The notes below the pieces were generated by a model, which was not told the DNA's origin, ran no database searches, and worked only from the letters and a program-made list of their open reading frames with translations. Shown one piece after another: positions 1 through 7,190 of a stretch of DNA of 64,000 nt. Both the position numbers and the translations under genes were made by a program. Origin of the DNA: Chloroflexota bacterium (lineage in GTDB: Bacteria > Chloroflexota > Anaerolineae > Aggregatilineales > Phototrophicaceae). How positions within the stretch are numbered: the first letter of the stretch is position 1; each line of letters starts with the position of its first letter. Location: positions 496,001-560,000 of the forward strand of contig JAIUNI010000002.1 in the NCBI GenBank assembly GCA_020161935.1, written 5' to 3'.

Positions 1-648
1 AATTTGCGCTACTTCGCCATCGAACCGCTGGGGGCAGATGGGATGTTCGCGGGGGCTTGCAGCTTGCAGCAGATCGACATGCGGAACCGTCACGCCGAAC
101 TCGGTGTGTGGATGGCGAGCCGCGACCAGCGCGGGCAGGGCTTCGGCACAGAGGCGGTACGGCTGCTGCTCAATTATGCATTCGAGGTGATGCGGCTGGA
201 TAAGGTGTATCTTGGCGCGTATGACTTCAACGAAGGCGGGCTGCGCGCCTATGAACGGGTGGGCTTCCGCTACGAGGGGCGGCTGCTCAATATGCTGCAC
301 TACGAAGGCCGCTACTGGGACGAGTGGCCGATGCGTATCCTGCGAAGCGAGTGGGAACGCGACAGCCAAGCACCCACCGAGGGACTGCGCCCGTACCACC
401 CCAACGACTTGGATGCGGCGGTCACGCTGCTCCAGCAGGAACGTAACCTCGCGGATAAAGAAACTGCCCGCGCCGTGCTGCGCCGTTGGTGGCGGCAAAT
501 CGACCGCGCTGTTTACGCCTACCAAGCCGATGGGCAGTTAGTGGGGTTGGCGACTGTCAGCAGCGACGGCGACTCGCCGCAGGTGCTGGATGTGGTCGTG
601 CGCGAGGCTTATGACGCGGCGTTCGTACGCGCTTTGCAGGCGCTGTAA
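1..648 (+). CDS. Tandem GNAT-family N-acetyltransferase, 5' end outside window
   Basis: The reading frame is open to the left edge, so the start is missing. The first ~110 residues look like the second half of a RimJ/RimL-type GNAT domain: the acetyl-CoA pyrophosphate loop DQRGQGFGTEA is followed by the family's usual stretch leading to YERVGFRYEG. After a short linker a second segment begins at LRPYHPNDLD, resembling the start of another GNAT domain, and stops early at ~80 residues. The substrate (protein N-terminus or small amine) cannot be told. The methyltransferase-like gene starts two bases after the stop, so the two are probably cotranscribed. Confidence 0.75.
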   Translation, partial: NLRYFAIEPLGADGMFAGACSLQQIDMRNRHAELGVWMASRDQRGQGFGTEAVRLLLNYAFEVMRLDKVYLGAYDFNEGGLRAYERVGFRYEGRLLNMLHYEGRYWDEWPMRILRSEWERDSQAPTEGLRPYHPNDLDAAVTLLQQERNLADKETARAVLRRWWRQIDRAVYAYQADGQLVGLATVSSDGDSPQVLDVVVREAYDAAFVRALQAL

Positions 649-650
649 CC

Positions 651-1085
651 ATGACGGATGACACCCGAACCGGCTATGACCGCGTGGCGGGGGAATACGC
701 CTCGCGCTTCATCGACGAACTCAGCTACAAACCCTACGACCGCCACCTCTTGAACTTCTTTGCCGGGCAGGTAAAAGAGCGCGGCGTGGTATGCGACATC
801 GGCACGGGACCGGGGCAAATCGTGCGTTACCTGCACCAGCAGGGCGCGGACGCGATGGGCATCGACCTCTCGGATAACAGGGGGGGCACAGGCGCGGAGG
901 TCACACACCTCGACTCATTCTTCGACAAACCGGTTTCGATTGACTTCACCTTCTTGCACACTGCGGAGGTGCGTGGCTATCTGGAGGCAGCGGGTTTCAG
1001 CCATACGCTGACCACCGAACGCGCCCCGTATGAACAGGAACACGCCAGCCAGCGCGGGTATATCCTCGCCCAAAACATCATCTGA
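651..1085 (+). pseudogene. SAM-dependent class I methyltransferase with an internal deletion
   Basis: The 144-residue product keeps both ends of a ~210-residue class I methyltransferase but lacks the middle. The N-terminal part has the AdoMet motif I CDIGTGPGQI (about residues 49-58) and the acidic end of strand 2, GIDLS (about 74-78). The sequence then jumps to EVTHLDSFFDKPVSIDF, normally found about 70 residues further on, after the motifs that close the cofactor site. The junction lies at a run of seven G (about 880-886). The frame is intact, so a protein can be made, but it is unlikely to bind AdoMet normally. It is either a genuine in-frame deletion or an assembly collapse. It sits between the GNAT gene (2-base gap) and the dehydratase gene. 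Confidence 0.65.
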
Positions 1086-1098
1086 AAGGTTACCTATC

Positions 1099-2037
1099 GT
1101 GGTTACTGCTGCTGATATTCTCGCCGCGCGTGAACGCCTCACCGGTTATTTACGCCCGACACCGCTTGAACACGTCCCGCACATCGGTGGCAGCGTATGG
1201 CTCAAGCTCGAAAACGCCAACCGCACCCACTCGTTCAAAATACGGGGTGCGCTCAACGCCATGCTCTCGCTGGATGACGCGGCACGGGCGCGGGGCATCG
1301 TCACCGCGTCCTCCGGCAACCACGCGCAGGGCGTAGCCTATGCCGCCCACCTGCTCGGCCTGCCCGCTAAAATCCTGATGCCGGTGCACACGCCTAAAAA
1401 GAAGGTGGATGGCGTTCGGCGCTACGGCGCGGAAGTCGTGCTGTTCGGCGCGAACTACGACGAAACCGAGTTGGAAGGCCGTCGGTTAGAACAGGCCGAG
1501 GGTCGCACCTTCGTCTCGCCCTACAACGACGCGCGGGTAATCGCGGGTGCGGGTACGGTCGGGGTTGAAATCATCGAGGAGCTGCCGGAAGTCGAGCGGG
1601 TCATCGTTCCCGCCAGCGGCTGCGGCCTGATCTCCGGCGTGGGTTTGGCGATCAAACATGCCAACCCTGCCATCGAGGTCATTGGCGTGAACGCCCTTTC
1701 CGCCCCCGCCCTCTACAATTGGCTGCATGGCGGTAACCTGCCGCAGGTGTGGGAAACCCTCGCCGAAGCCCTTTCCGGCGAAATCGAGGTAGGGTCGATC
1801 ACCTTCGACATCTCCAAGCAGGTGGTTGACCGCTGCGAACTCGTTACCGAAGATCAAATCGCCCATGCCATGCACTGGATCATGGTCAACGCGGGCTGGA
1901 TTGCCGAGGGCGGCGGTTCGGTCGGTGTGGCGGCGCTGCTGGCGGGTATCATTCCGCTGGACGACCGCCCGACCGCCGTGGTCATCAGCGGCGGCAACGT
2001 GGACGAGGCGACCCTGCGGCGCGTGATCGGCAGTTAG
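1099..2037 (+). CDS. Threonine/serine dehydratase (PLP-dependent, fold type II)
   Basis: About 312 residues, matching single-domain catabolic threonine/serine dehydratases, which deaminate L-Thr or L-Ser to 2-oxobutyrate or pyruvate. The PLP Schiff-base lysine is about K47 in THSFKIRGA. The asparagine/glycine loop ASSGNHAQGVAYAA and a late glycine-rich loop (ISGGNV) bind the cofactor. There is no C-terminal ACT domain, so it is not the isoleucine-feedback-regulated IlvA form. I chose the GTG at 1099 because AAAGGT lies just upstream; an in-frame ATG at 1030 would overlap the preceding gene by 56 bases. A serine racemase-like activity is possible in this family. Confidence 0.85.
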   Translation: MVTAADILAARERLTGYLRPTPLEHVPHIGGSVWLKLENANRTHSFKIRGALNAMLSLDDAARARGIVTASSGNHAQGVAYAAHLLGLPAKILMPVHTPKKKVDGVRRYGAEVVLFGANYDETELEGRRLEQAEGRTFVSPYNDARVIAGAGTVGVEIIEELPEVERVIVPASGCGLISGVGLAIKHANPAIEVIGVNALSAPALYNWLHGGNLPQVWETLAEALSGEIEVGSITFDISKQVVDRCELVTEDQIAHAMHWIMVNAGWIAEGGGSVGVAALLAGIIPLDDRPTAVVISGGNVDEATLRRVIGS

Positions 2038-2152
2038 TGGTTGGCGACTGATAACTGACAACTTTTCTCTGCGGCTCATCCGCTTGGCGCTTTTGGCGAT
2101 TCGTCTTTGCGTTTGACTGGCGACTGATAGCTGGCGACTGGTGACTTTTTCC
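2036..2152. repeat. Degenerate intergenic repeat block (CTGATAACTG type)
   Basis: Between two convergent genes lie several imperfect copies of a short phrase: GGCGACTGATAACTGACAAC, then GACTGGCGACTGATAGCTGGCGACTGG. The same phrase recurs at about 6305, 37050-37900 and 53085. Copies differ by a few bases, as expected of old dispersed intergenic repeats. No coding potential is seen. Confidence 0.5.
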
Positions 2153-2171
2153 CGTGTTCTTTGTGGTCAAG

Positions 2172-3251
2172 CTATTCCGGCAGGGTATCCCAGCGGGTCG
2201 TGCCTTCGATGCTCATCACGAAATCCGCGCCGAACGCATTCGCCGGAGACAACGCGCCCTTATAGCTGCCATCCAGCACCTTCTCGACCACCCGCACACC
2301 GGCGACCATCGTGAACTGGTAGCCCTCAAGCGTTTCCAGCCACGCCTCGCGCGTTTCACCCTTCGCGTTCCGCACGCTGGCATACACCGCCGAGCGTCCG
2401 GTTTCGCGCGTGTGTTCGCTTGGCCCCGGCAGCATCCGTTCGACCATCCGCGAGGCGAACTTCCGCACAGGGTTAATCTTCAAGAGGTTAAGCAGGGGCG
2501 ACAGCACCCGCGCCGTGTACATGATCGCGGGCGGCAGGCTGAGGTAAACATTCATATTGGGGATACCCGCCGTGTGGTAGCCCATTTCCACATCACCCCA
2601 CGTCGCGGGCATCACCGTTTTCGTGCCGCGTGGGAAGCGCACCTTCCGCAAACCCGCACCCATCGGCTGCGAGACCAACTGCCCATTGCGGCGTTGCAGT
2701 GTACCGATTGTCGGCAGCAGTTCGATCATCGACTTGACCGTCCCCGCGCTCAACCCCGCGTCCGCGCCTTCACTCAAGGCCAGCGCATCAACCGCCACAT
2801 CCAAATGGGTCGCGTCCGGCAGTTGGTCAGCCACATACTTAATCAGGCTGTCACTGGGAATCACGTCGAAGCCGACACCGGGGATGATGGCAATACCCTT
2901 CTCGCGGGCGGCCGCGTCGAGGCTGAAGGCGTGTTGGTAAACCGGCACCTCACCCGTGATGTCGAGGTAATGCGCCCCGGCTGCGAGGCAAGCCTTGAGC
3001 ATCGGGGCGCTGGTGTGGATGAACGGGCCAGCAGCGTGATACACCAGCTCGACCGTGCCGACCGCCTTTTCGAGCGCATGAGTATCTTCCAGCCCGACAG
3101 CGGCATATTCGAGGCCGAGGCGTTCCGCCAGCGGGCGCAGTTTGGCAGCCGAGCGCCCCGCCAGCAGCGGTTTATGTCCGCGCCGTACCGCCTCCTCCGC
3201 GACGAGTGTGCCTGTGTATCCGGTTGCCCCGTAAATCATCCATTGGCTCAT
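2172..3251 (-). CDS. Saccharopine dehydrogenase-family NAD(P)-binding oxidoreductase
   Basis: About 359 residues. The N-terminus has the Rossmann dinucleotide-binding sequence MIYGATGYTGTLVAEEA, and a second conserved stretch YLDITGEVPVY matches the saccharopine dehydrogenase/trans-acting enoyl reductase group. Members reduce imines or enoyl intermediates in lysine or lipid metabolism; the substrate here is not predictable. The start at 3251 is preceded by AGAGGAGCGACC, a good ribosome-binding site; an upstream ATG at 3293 lacks one. It stands alone, convergent with the dehydratase gene. Confidence 0.8.
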   Translation of the reverse strand: MSQWMIYGATGYTGTLVAEEAVRRGHKPLLAGRSAAKLRPLAERLGLEYAAVGLEDTHALEKAVGTVELVYHAAGPFIHTSAPMLKACLAAGAHYLDITGEVPVYQHAFSLDAAAREKGIAIIPGVGFDVIPSDSLIKYVADQLPDATHLDVAVDALALSEGADAGLSAGTVKSMIELLPTIGTLQRRNGQLVSQPMGAGLRKVRFPRGTKTVMPATWGDVEMGYHTAGIPNMNVYLSLPPAIMYTARVLSPLLNLLKINPVRKFASRMVERMLPGPSEHTRETGRSAVYASVRNAKGETREAWLETLEGYQFTMVAGVRVVEKVLDGSYKGALSPANAFGADFVMSIEGTTRWDTLPE

Positions 3252-3316
3252 GGGTCGCTCCTCTGCTGATGAACGGGTGAGATTGTAACACAAGCGTTAA
3301 CCCATCGGAATCAAAA

Positions 3317-3340
3317 GGGCGCACGGAAAAAAGTGCGCCC
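3317..3340 (-). terminator. Rho-independent terminator of the DUF2630 gene
   Basis: GGGCGCAC (3317-3324) pairs with GTGCGCCC (3333-3340) around an eight-base loop. Read on the minus strand the hairpin is followed by TTTT. It lies 27 bases beyond the stop of the minus-strand DUF2630-like gene. Confidence 0.75.
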
Positions 3341-3366
3341 TATTTTCATGACCTGCGATATTTGCT

Positions 3367-3582
3367 TTAAGCAGCCCGCCGGATCGCATCGGTATAGCGT
3401 TCCGGGCGGCGGCTCGCGACCAACTCACGGCGGTGGGTATCCCACAACATCGCGAGGCGACCCTCAATCTCATGTATACGACCAAGCTGGGTTTCCGTCA
3501 AGTGCTGCTTGGCCGCAAGGCGGTAAAGAAAATTACGTTCATCGGCCAACTGATTGATGAGTTCGAACGTGGTATCGGTCAT
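3367..3582 (-). CDS. DUF2630-like small protein
   Basis: A 71-residue, mostly helical, charged protein. The segment GRIHEIEGRLAMLWDTHRRE resembles the second helix of DUF2630 proteins, small two-helix proteins found mainly in Actinobacteria and Chloroflexota with no known function. GGAGG precedes the ATG by seven bases and a hairpin terminator follows, so it looks like a single-gene transcription unit. The family assignment is by general pattern only. Confidence 0.6.
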   Translation of the reverse strand: MTDTTFELINQLADERNFLYRLAAKQHLTETQLGRIHEIEGRLAMLWDTHRRELVASRRPERYTDAIRRAA

Positions 3583-3687
3583 GATAACCTCCGCACAAAA
3601 GCACGTTTCTGTTTGGTAACAGTATATAGACGCGCGGCGGAGGCCAAACTTTACTTTGGGAAGTGTCCGAAATGTATCAGAATTCCC

Positions 3688-4161
3688 TCACCAGTTCCCG
3701 ACCACCTGCCTCAAAATCCCCAGCTCGCCGATGTGGTAGGCATTGTGGTCAGCCACCACCAGCACCTCGCGCAGGATGGTATGCCCGCGCTCGCCGTGCG
3801 GGATCTGCCCGTACAAATCGGTCTGCGGGTCGTCCACAATCGCCACCATCGCGGCGCGGTCGGCGATAAACCCGTCAATCGTTTGCTTCCAACCGGCGGC
3901 ATCAGTAGTCGCGTCCTTAGCCGGCCAATAATCCTGCGGCCACTGGATGTATTTGTAGTCAGGGTTCCGGCTGTAGTCCAGAATATCGTGCTGGGTGAGG
4001 CGGATATGTTCGAGCAGGTGCCAGAAGCTGTACTCGACATTCGGCGGGCGCGTGTTGTAATCCTTCGCCGGGAAGTTTTTCACGGCTTCTTCCAACGACA
4101 TATGCGCGTTACCCCGCACGAGCAGATCGACCAGATGGGCGCGGGTAATCGAGTCAGACAT
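3688..4161 (-). CDS. DinB-family protein (putative metal-dependent hydrolase fold)
   Basis: A 157-residue DinB/YfiT-type four-helix bundle. The metal-binding histidines are visible: FWHLLEHIR in the second helix and DHNAYHIGELGILR in the last. Members bind a divalent metal; characterised ones are thiol transferases (bacillithiol or mycothiol S-transferases), while most are of unknown substrate. The start is preceded by GAGGTG. The gene follows the epimerase gene by 12 bases on the same strand, so the two probably form an operon. Confidence 0.85.
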   Translation of the reverse strand: MSDSITRAHLVDLLVRGNAHMSLEEAVKNFPAKDYNTRPPNVEYSFWHLLEHIRLTQHDILDYSRNPDYKYIQWPQDYWPAKDATTDAAGWKQTIDGFIADRAAMVAIVDDPQTDLYGQIPHGERGHTILREVLVVADHNAYHIGELGILRQVVGNW

Positions 4162-4173
4162 TTTTCACCTCGC

Positions 4174-5166
4174 TTAATTGATTTTAGCCGAGCGAACACC
4201 GCGCTGGGCGGCGATGATGTTGTCTTCCCACGTCAGCGTATCCGAGTCGGGGACGCGACCGCTTGCGTCCATCGCGGCGAGTACGTCACGGATACCGTCC
4301 TCAACCGAGATGCGCGGGTTATATTCCGGCACGTCGCGGAACAATTTCTCGGCGCTATAGATGACATTGTGGGCAAAGATTTCCTCGCAGATGCCGGAGT
4401 TCGGGATGTTGAAGCTCATCCAATCCGCCAGCGGGATACCCACCAGTTCCACCTCACGCCCGATGACGCGCATCGCGGCCTGATGGTACATCTCCCACGT
4501 CGTAAAGCCGCGCGGCACCATATTATAGGTCTGCCCGATGCACTTCTGCCGACCGAGTACCCCCGCGAAGGCTGGCGCGGCATCATCCACATGCAGGAAG
4601 CTGTGCAGCGCCTTCCCATCCCCACAAACCAGCAGCGGCTTGCCCTTGCGAATCCGGTCGAGCCACGAGTACTCAATCGCGATCTGGCGTAGAAGTCCCT
4701 GCTGCGGCCCGTAGGTGGTCGAGGGTTTGATGATGGTCACGGGGAAGCCATTGGCGTAATAGGCATCGAGGTAGGCGTTATCAGCCGCGACTTTGTTCTT
4801 ACCGTAGTTACTGGTGGGGCGCAGCGGGTGATCCTCGGTGACGGGCAGCCAATCGTAATCCACGCCGAAGGTGCAAACGGTCGAGGTTTGGATGAAGTGC
4901 TGCACGTCCTTAAACGCCCGAATGTTGCTTTCCGCCTCAGCCTTGTTGAAGCAGATCATGTCGATGGCGGCATCGAACTTCTCGGCCTGCATGGTGGCCT
5001 CGAAGGCGGCATAGTCCTTGCGATCCCCGATGATGACCCGCGCCGCGTCCGGCAGGCCGCCCCGCTGACCCCGGTTGTAACAGGTGACTTCATGCCCCTG
5101 TTGCAGGAGCAGCTTCACGATTGGGAGGCTGATGTTGCCCGATCCACCGATGATGACCACGCGCAT
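4174..5166 (-). CDS. NAD-dependent epimerase/dehydratase family protein
   Basis: A 330-residue extended short-chain dehydrogenase/reductase. The N-terminal VVIIGGSGNISLPIVKLL is the glycine-rich NAD(P) loop, with an unusual Asn-Ile in place of the common Phe-Ile/Ile-Gly. The catalytic YxxxK is at SNYGKNKVAAD. The order of motifs (ICFNKAEA, SFLHVDDAAPAFAG) matches nucleotide-sugar epimerases/reductases and the RNA-binding CSP41-like branch. AAAGGAA lies nine bases before the ATG. It is upstream of, and probably cotranscribed with, the DinB gene. Confidence 0.82.
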   Translation of the reverse strand: MRVVIIGGSGNISLPIVKLLLQQGHEVTCYNRGQRGGLPDAARVIIGDRKDYAAFEATMQAEKFDAAIDMICFNKAEAESNIRAFKDVQHFIQTSTVCTFGVDYDWLPVTEDHPLRPTSNYGKNKVAADNAYLDAYYANGFPVTIIKPSTTYGPQQGLLRQIAIEYSWLDRIRKGKPLLVCGDGKALHSFLHVDDAAPAFAGVLGRQKCIGQTYNMVPRGFTTWEMYHQAAMRVIGREVELVGIPLADWMSFNIPNSGICEEIFAHNVIYSAEKLFRDVPEYNPRISVEDGIRDVLAAMDASGRVPDSDTLTWEDNIIAAQRGVRSAKIN

Positions 5167-5297
5167 AGTAAGTTCCTTTAGATGAAATGATTTTCACCGA
5201 TTATAGCGCGGTGGTCGGGCAAAACGACTCATTAAGATGCAAACTGGTTATTTACGGGTAAGATATAGTGAATCGGTAATTTTCAAAATGGGGAAAC

Positions 5298-5693
5298 ATG
5301 CCAATTCAGATTCAGTGGTTTAATGACCAAAAACGCATTATCTTATGGACGATTCAAGGTCAGTGGACGTTACAGGAGATGCATCAAGCCTACAGCGACG
5401 GTAACGCGCTGTGTGCCGAAGTACCCGAAAATATCGTGAATGCGCTCATCGACATGACACGCTCGCAATCCATTCCATCCAACATTTTTAGCGCCCTCAC
5501 CGCGCGGGTTCAAACGGAGATGCCGAATTATGATATGGCGGTGATCGTCTCGCAGAATGTGCTGATCAAATCCTTCGTGAACATCTTCAACACCATCCCC
5601 GCCCTGCGCGAAAAGTATATTGTGTTCAAGACGATGGACGAAGCCCTCGCCTTTATCGAAAAGCGCCGCTCGGCACGGGCAGCCGCGAGGTAG
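5298..5693 (+). CDS. Small STAS/SpoIIAA-like protein of unknown function
   Basis: A 131-residue soluble protein. Its plan (β-rich start QIQWFNDQKRIILWTIQGQW, a helix, ALIDMTRSQSIPSN, then a helix and VIVSQN, ending in a helix with DEALAFIEK) is that of SpoIIAA/STAS-like proteins that ride on lipid or partner-switch systems. The paralogous pair at 59.1-60.0 kb shares the plan (short acidic strand ending D-[MI]-R, aromatic/proline loop, C-terminal A-[IF] helix). GGGGAAAC precedes the ATG. The function is unknown. Confidence 0.6.
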   Translation: MPIQIQWFNDQKRIILWTIQGQWTLQEMHQAYSDGNALCAEVPENIVNALIDMTRSQSIPSNIFSALTARVQTEMPNYDMAVIVSQNVLIKSFVNIFNTIPALREKYIVFKTMDEALAFIEKRRSARAAAR

Positions 5694-5733
5694 ACACCGG
5701 AAAACCACTAATCGCATATTGGCAATTTGGCAC

Positions 5734-6305
5734 GTTAGAAGCCGTTTAAAAGGTGGATTTGAGATTAATCGGACGAGATGTATCACGTCCCTACACGAAA
5801 TTCGCATCACAATCGCGCGTTTTTGTAGGGACAGCAGACAGGCTGTCCGCTGCCTCCCCATCCACAAACACCTTCTCGCGTTTCGTACGTCCTGCTTTTC
5901 GCGTATCCCCGTTGATGGGGGTTTATTCTGCTTGTCAGCGGGTCTATAGTCCCCTTGTGGGGTTATCCGCTGGCAAAGGCTCACCCACAAAATCCTTATC
6001 TTGGTGCATATGAGAAAGCATACACGCTGTCCGGTATCCTCAGAACTACCCACAAAAGTTAGCTTTTTCTAACCCTTTCAAACCGTATTCAAATTGACAC
6101 CGAACGCTCATTTGTTCTACAATAAGTCTAAATTTCTTGACGAGTATTTTGTATTTGCTCTTAACCCATTCGAGAAGGTTTGAAGATAGCGGACAGCCTG
6201 TCTGCTGTCCCTACAGAAATGCGAGATTGTGAGGCAAATTTCGTGTAGGGACGCGATACATCGCGTCCGGTGAACCCCAAACCTACTTTTCAAACGGCTT
6301 CTAAC
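5734..6305. repeat. Large imperfect inverted repeat with a structured core
   Basis: The left arm (5734-5851) is matched in reverse complement by the right arm (6189-6305) at roughly 80-90% by eye. Both arms begin with GTTAGAAGCCGTTT, contain a short palindromic unit with GTCCCTACACGAAATT, and end at GTAGGGACAGCAGACAGG. The ~340-base core has no convincing gene; it carries the nested hairpins around 5902-5972. The whole resembles a non-autonomous transposon-like (MITE-type) element, but no target-site duplication was identified. Confidence 0.6.
5934..5974. other. Nested hairpin in the core of the inverted repeat
   Basis: CAGCGG (5936-5941) pairs with CCGCTG (5967-5972), and inside it CCCC (5951-5954) pairs with GGGG (5959-5962) around a four-base loop. 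Just upstream, CCCC GTTGAT GGGG (5907-5920) forms another small hairpin. They may be part of a structured transcript or simply palindromic DNA of the element. Confidence 0.4.
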
Positions 6306-6571
6306 TGTTGACTGTCAACTGATAACTATTTTGCAGCAAACATTGCAGCAGCAACCCATTTCCATTGTTGCTGCAAAAAGGGTTCAAATAACTGTATTTT
6401 GAACTTACCCCTTGAAACTTGTATCTTGAAACGGCTCTTTGGCAATGATGGCGGCGGCAGTCATTTTGCCAAAACCACAGCAGCTTTAGCCGAGCATTCC
6501 GCCGAATTGTCACCATTTTCGCCAATATCGCCATATGAAATTGAAGCGTTTCGCCAACTTTTGCCAAACAA
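6306..6571. other. Non-coding gap with degenerate simple repeats
   Basis: This stretch begins with GTTGACTGTCAACTGATAAC, the dispersed phrase seen elsewhere in the window, followed by GCAGCA/GTTGCTGC palindromic pieces and, on the minus strand, repeated GGCGA phrases. Open frames here are short with poor composition, and I see no gene. Confidence 0.45.
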
Positions 6572-6603
6572 AAAAAGAGGCCAAGCCCTTTCGAGCCTAG
6601 CCT
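6572..6603 (-). terminator. Terminator-like repeat copy 1, downstream of the DUF2283 gene
   Basis: A 32-base sequence beginning AAAAAGAGGCCAAGCC is identical to 7132-7163. On the minus strand it reads as an imperfect hairpin followed by a run of seven T (the A run 6570-6576), just past the DUF2283 stop at 6610. The outer stem is shorter here than in copy 2. Confidence 0.55.
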
Positions 6604-6609
6604 TGAGTA

Positions 6610-6834
6610 TTAATCACCTATCGGCGGGGCGGTTTCAGCCTCTATAATCTCAATTTGCATATCATTAATAGAAATACCATATTTGGAAGCATGAAGGATT
6701 TCGATACTCTGAACACCACCTTTCGCATCCAGTGATACGCTCGACCATTTTCCAACGGGAGCATCTGTCTCTACTGCTTGGTTAGTAAACTCGATATAGA
6801 GCAGGTCTGATTGTTTGTAATAAGTGATTTTCAT
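6610..6834 (-). CDS. DUF2283 family protein
   Basis: About 74 residues, opening MKITYYKQSDLLYIEF, followed by VSLDAKGGVQSIEILHASK; both are hallmarks of DUF2283, small β-rich proteins of unknown function. ATG at 6834 is preced­ed by AGAGGAACG; a longer frame from 6873 would overlap the neighbour. DUF2283 genes are often found directly beside DUF4258 genes, as here, and have been suggested to act as the antitoxin-like partner. That role is an inference from neighbourhood only. Confidence 0.8.
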   Translation of the reverse strand: MKITYYKQSDLLYIEFTNQAVETDAPVGKWSSVSLDAKGGVQSIEILHASKYGISINDMQIEIIEAETAPPIGD

Positions 6835-6874
6835 TCGTTCCTCTATCCAGCTAACAATCGAATGGTGAGACAAA

Positions 6875-7101
6875 CTAATCTATATTTACAACCCAAACCG
6901 TAATAACAGCATGTTCATCTGGATGTTCTTCATCAAAATGTTGCCACTCATATTTATCCGTACCGTGTTCTTGCTCAACAAGATCACCTTTTCCACTGTG
7001 TTTACAATCAGATCATCAGGGATATTTTTCTGGAGACTTCGCATCGCTGCATGACTACGTATCGTATAAGTGACATTAAATATTTTTATCGAGCGTTCCA
7101 T
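6875..7101 (-). pseudogene. DUF4258-like protein, frameshifted
   Basis: Two frames are needed. The first gives MERSIKIFNVTYTIRSHAAM up to NTVEK, the second GKGDLVEQEHGTDKYEWQHF and on to VITVWVVNID before the stop at 6875-6877. The switch falls in the A run of GTGGAAAAGG near 6990-6993; one extra A would restore a ~76-residue DUF4258-like protein (conserved early SHA.MR segment, C-terminal V.V strand). ATG 7101 follows CGGAG by eight bases. It is the first gene of a pair with DUF2283. This could be a real mutation or a sequencing error in a homopolymer. Confidence 0.65.
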
Positions 7102-7131
7102 TAACAATCTCCGTGTGGCACATTATAACCC

Positions 7132-7166
7132 AAAAAGAGGCCAAGCCCTTTCGAGCCTAGCCTCTT
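7132..7166 (-). terminator. Terminator of clpC (repeat copy 2)
   Basis: On the minus strand AAAGAGGC and GCCTCTTT flank a GC-rich inner stem and are followed by a T run. It lies 24 bases beyond the clpC stop. Thirty-two bases are identical to 6572-6603. Confidence 0.7.
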
Positions 7167-7190
7167 TCATTTGTTCGCTAATCAGTCCGC

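Noticed and set aside
2154..3269. 371-codon open frame opposite the saccharopine dehydrogenase-like gene
   Set aside because: Arg/His-rich shadow frame; the opposite strand has a clear Rossmann-fold protein.
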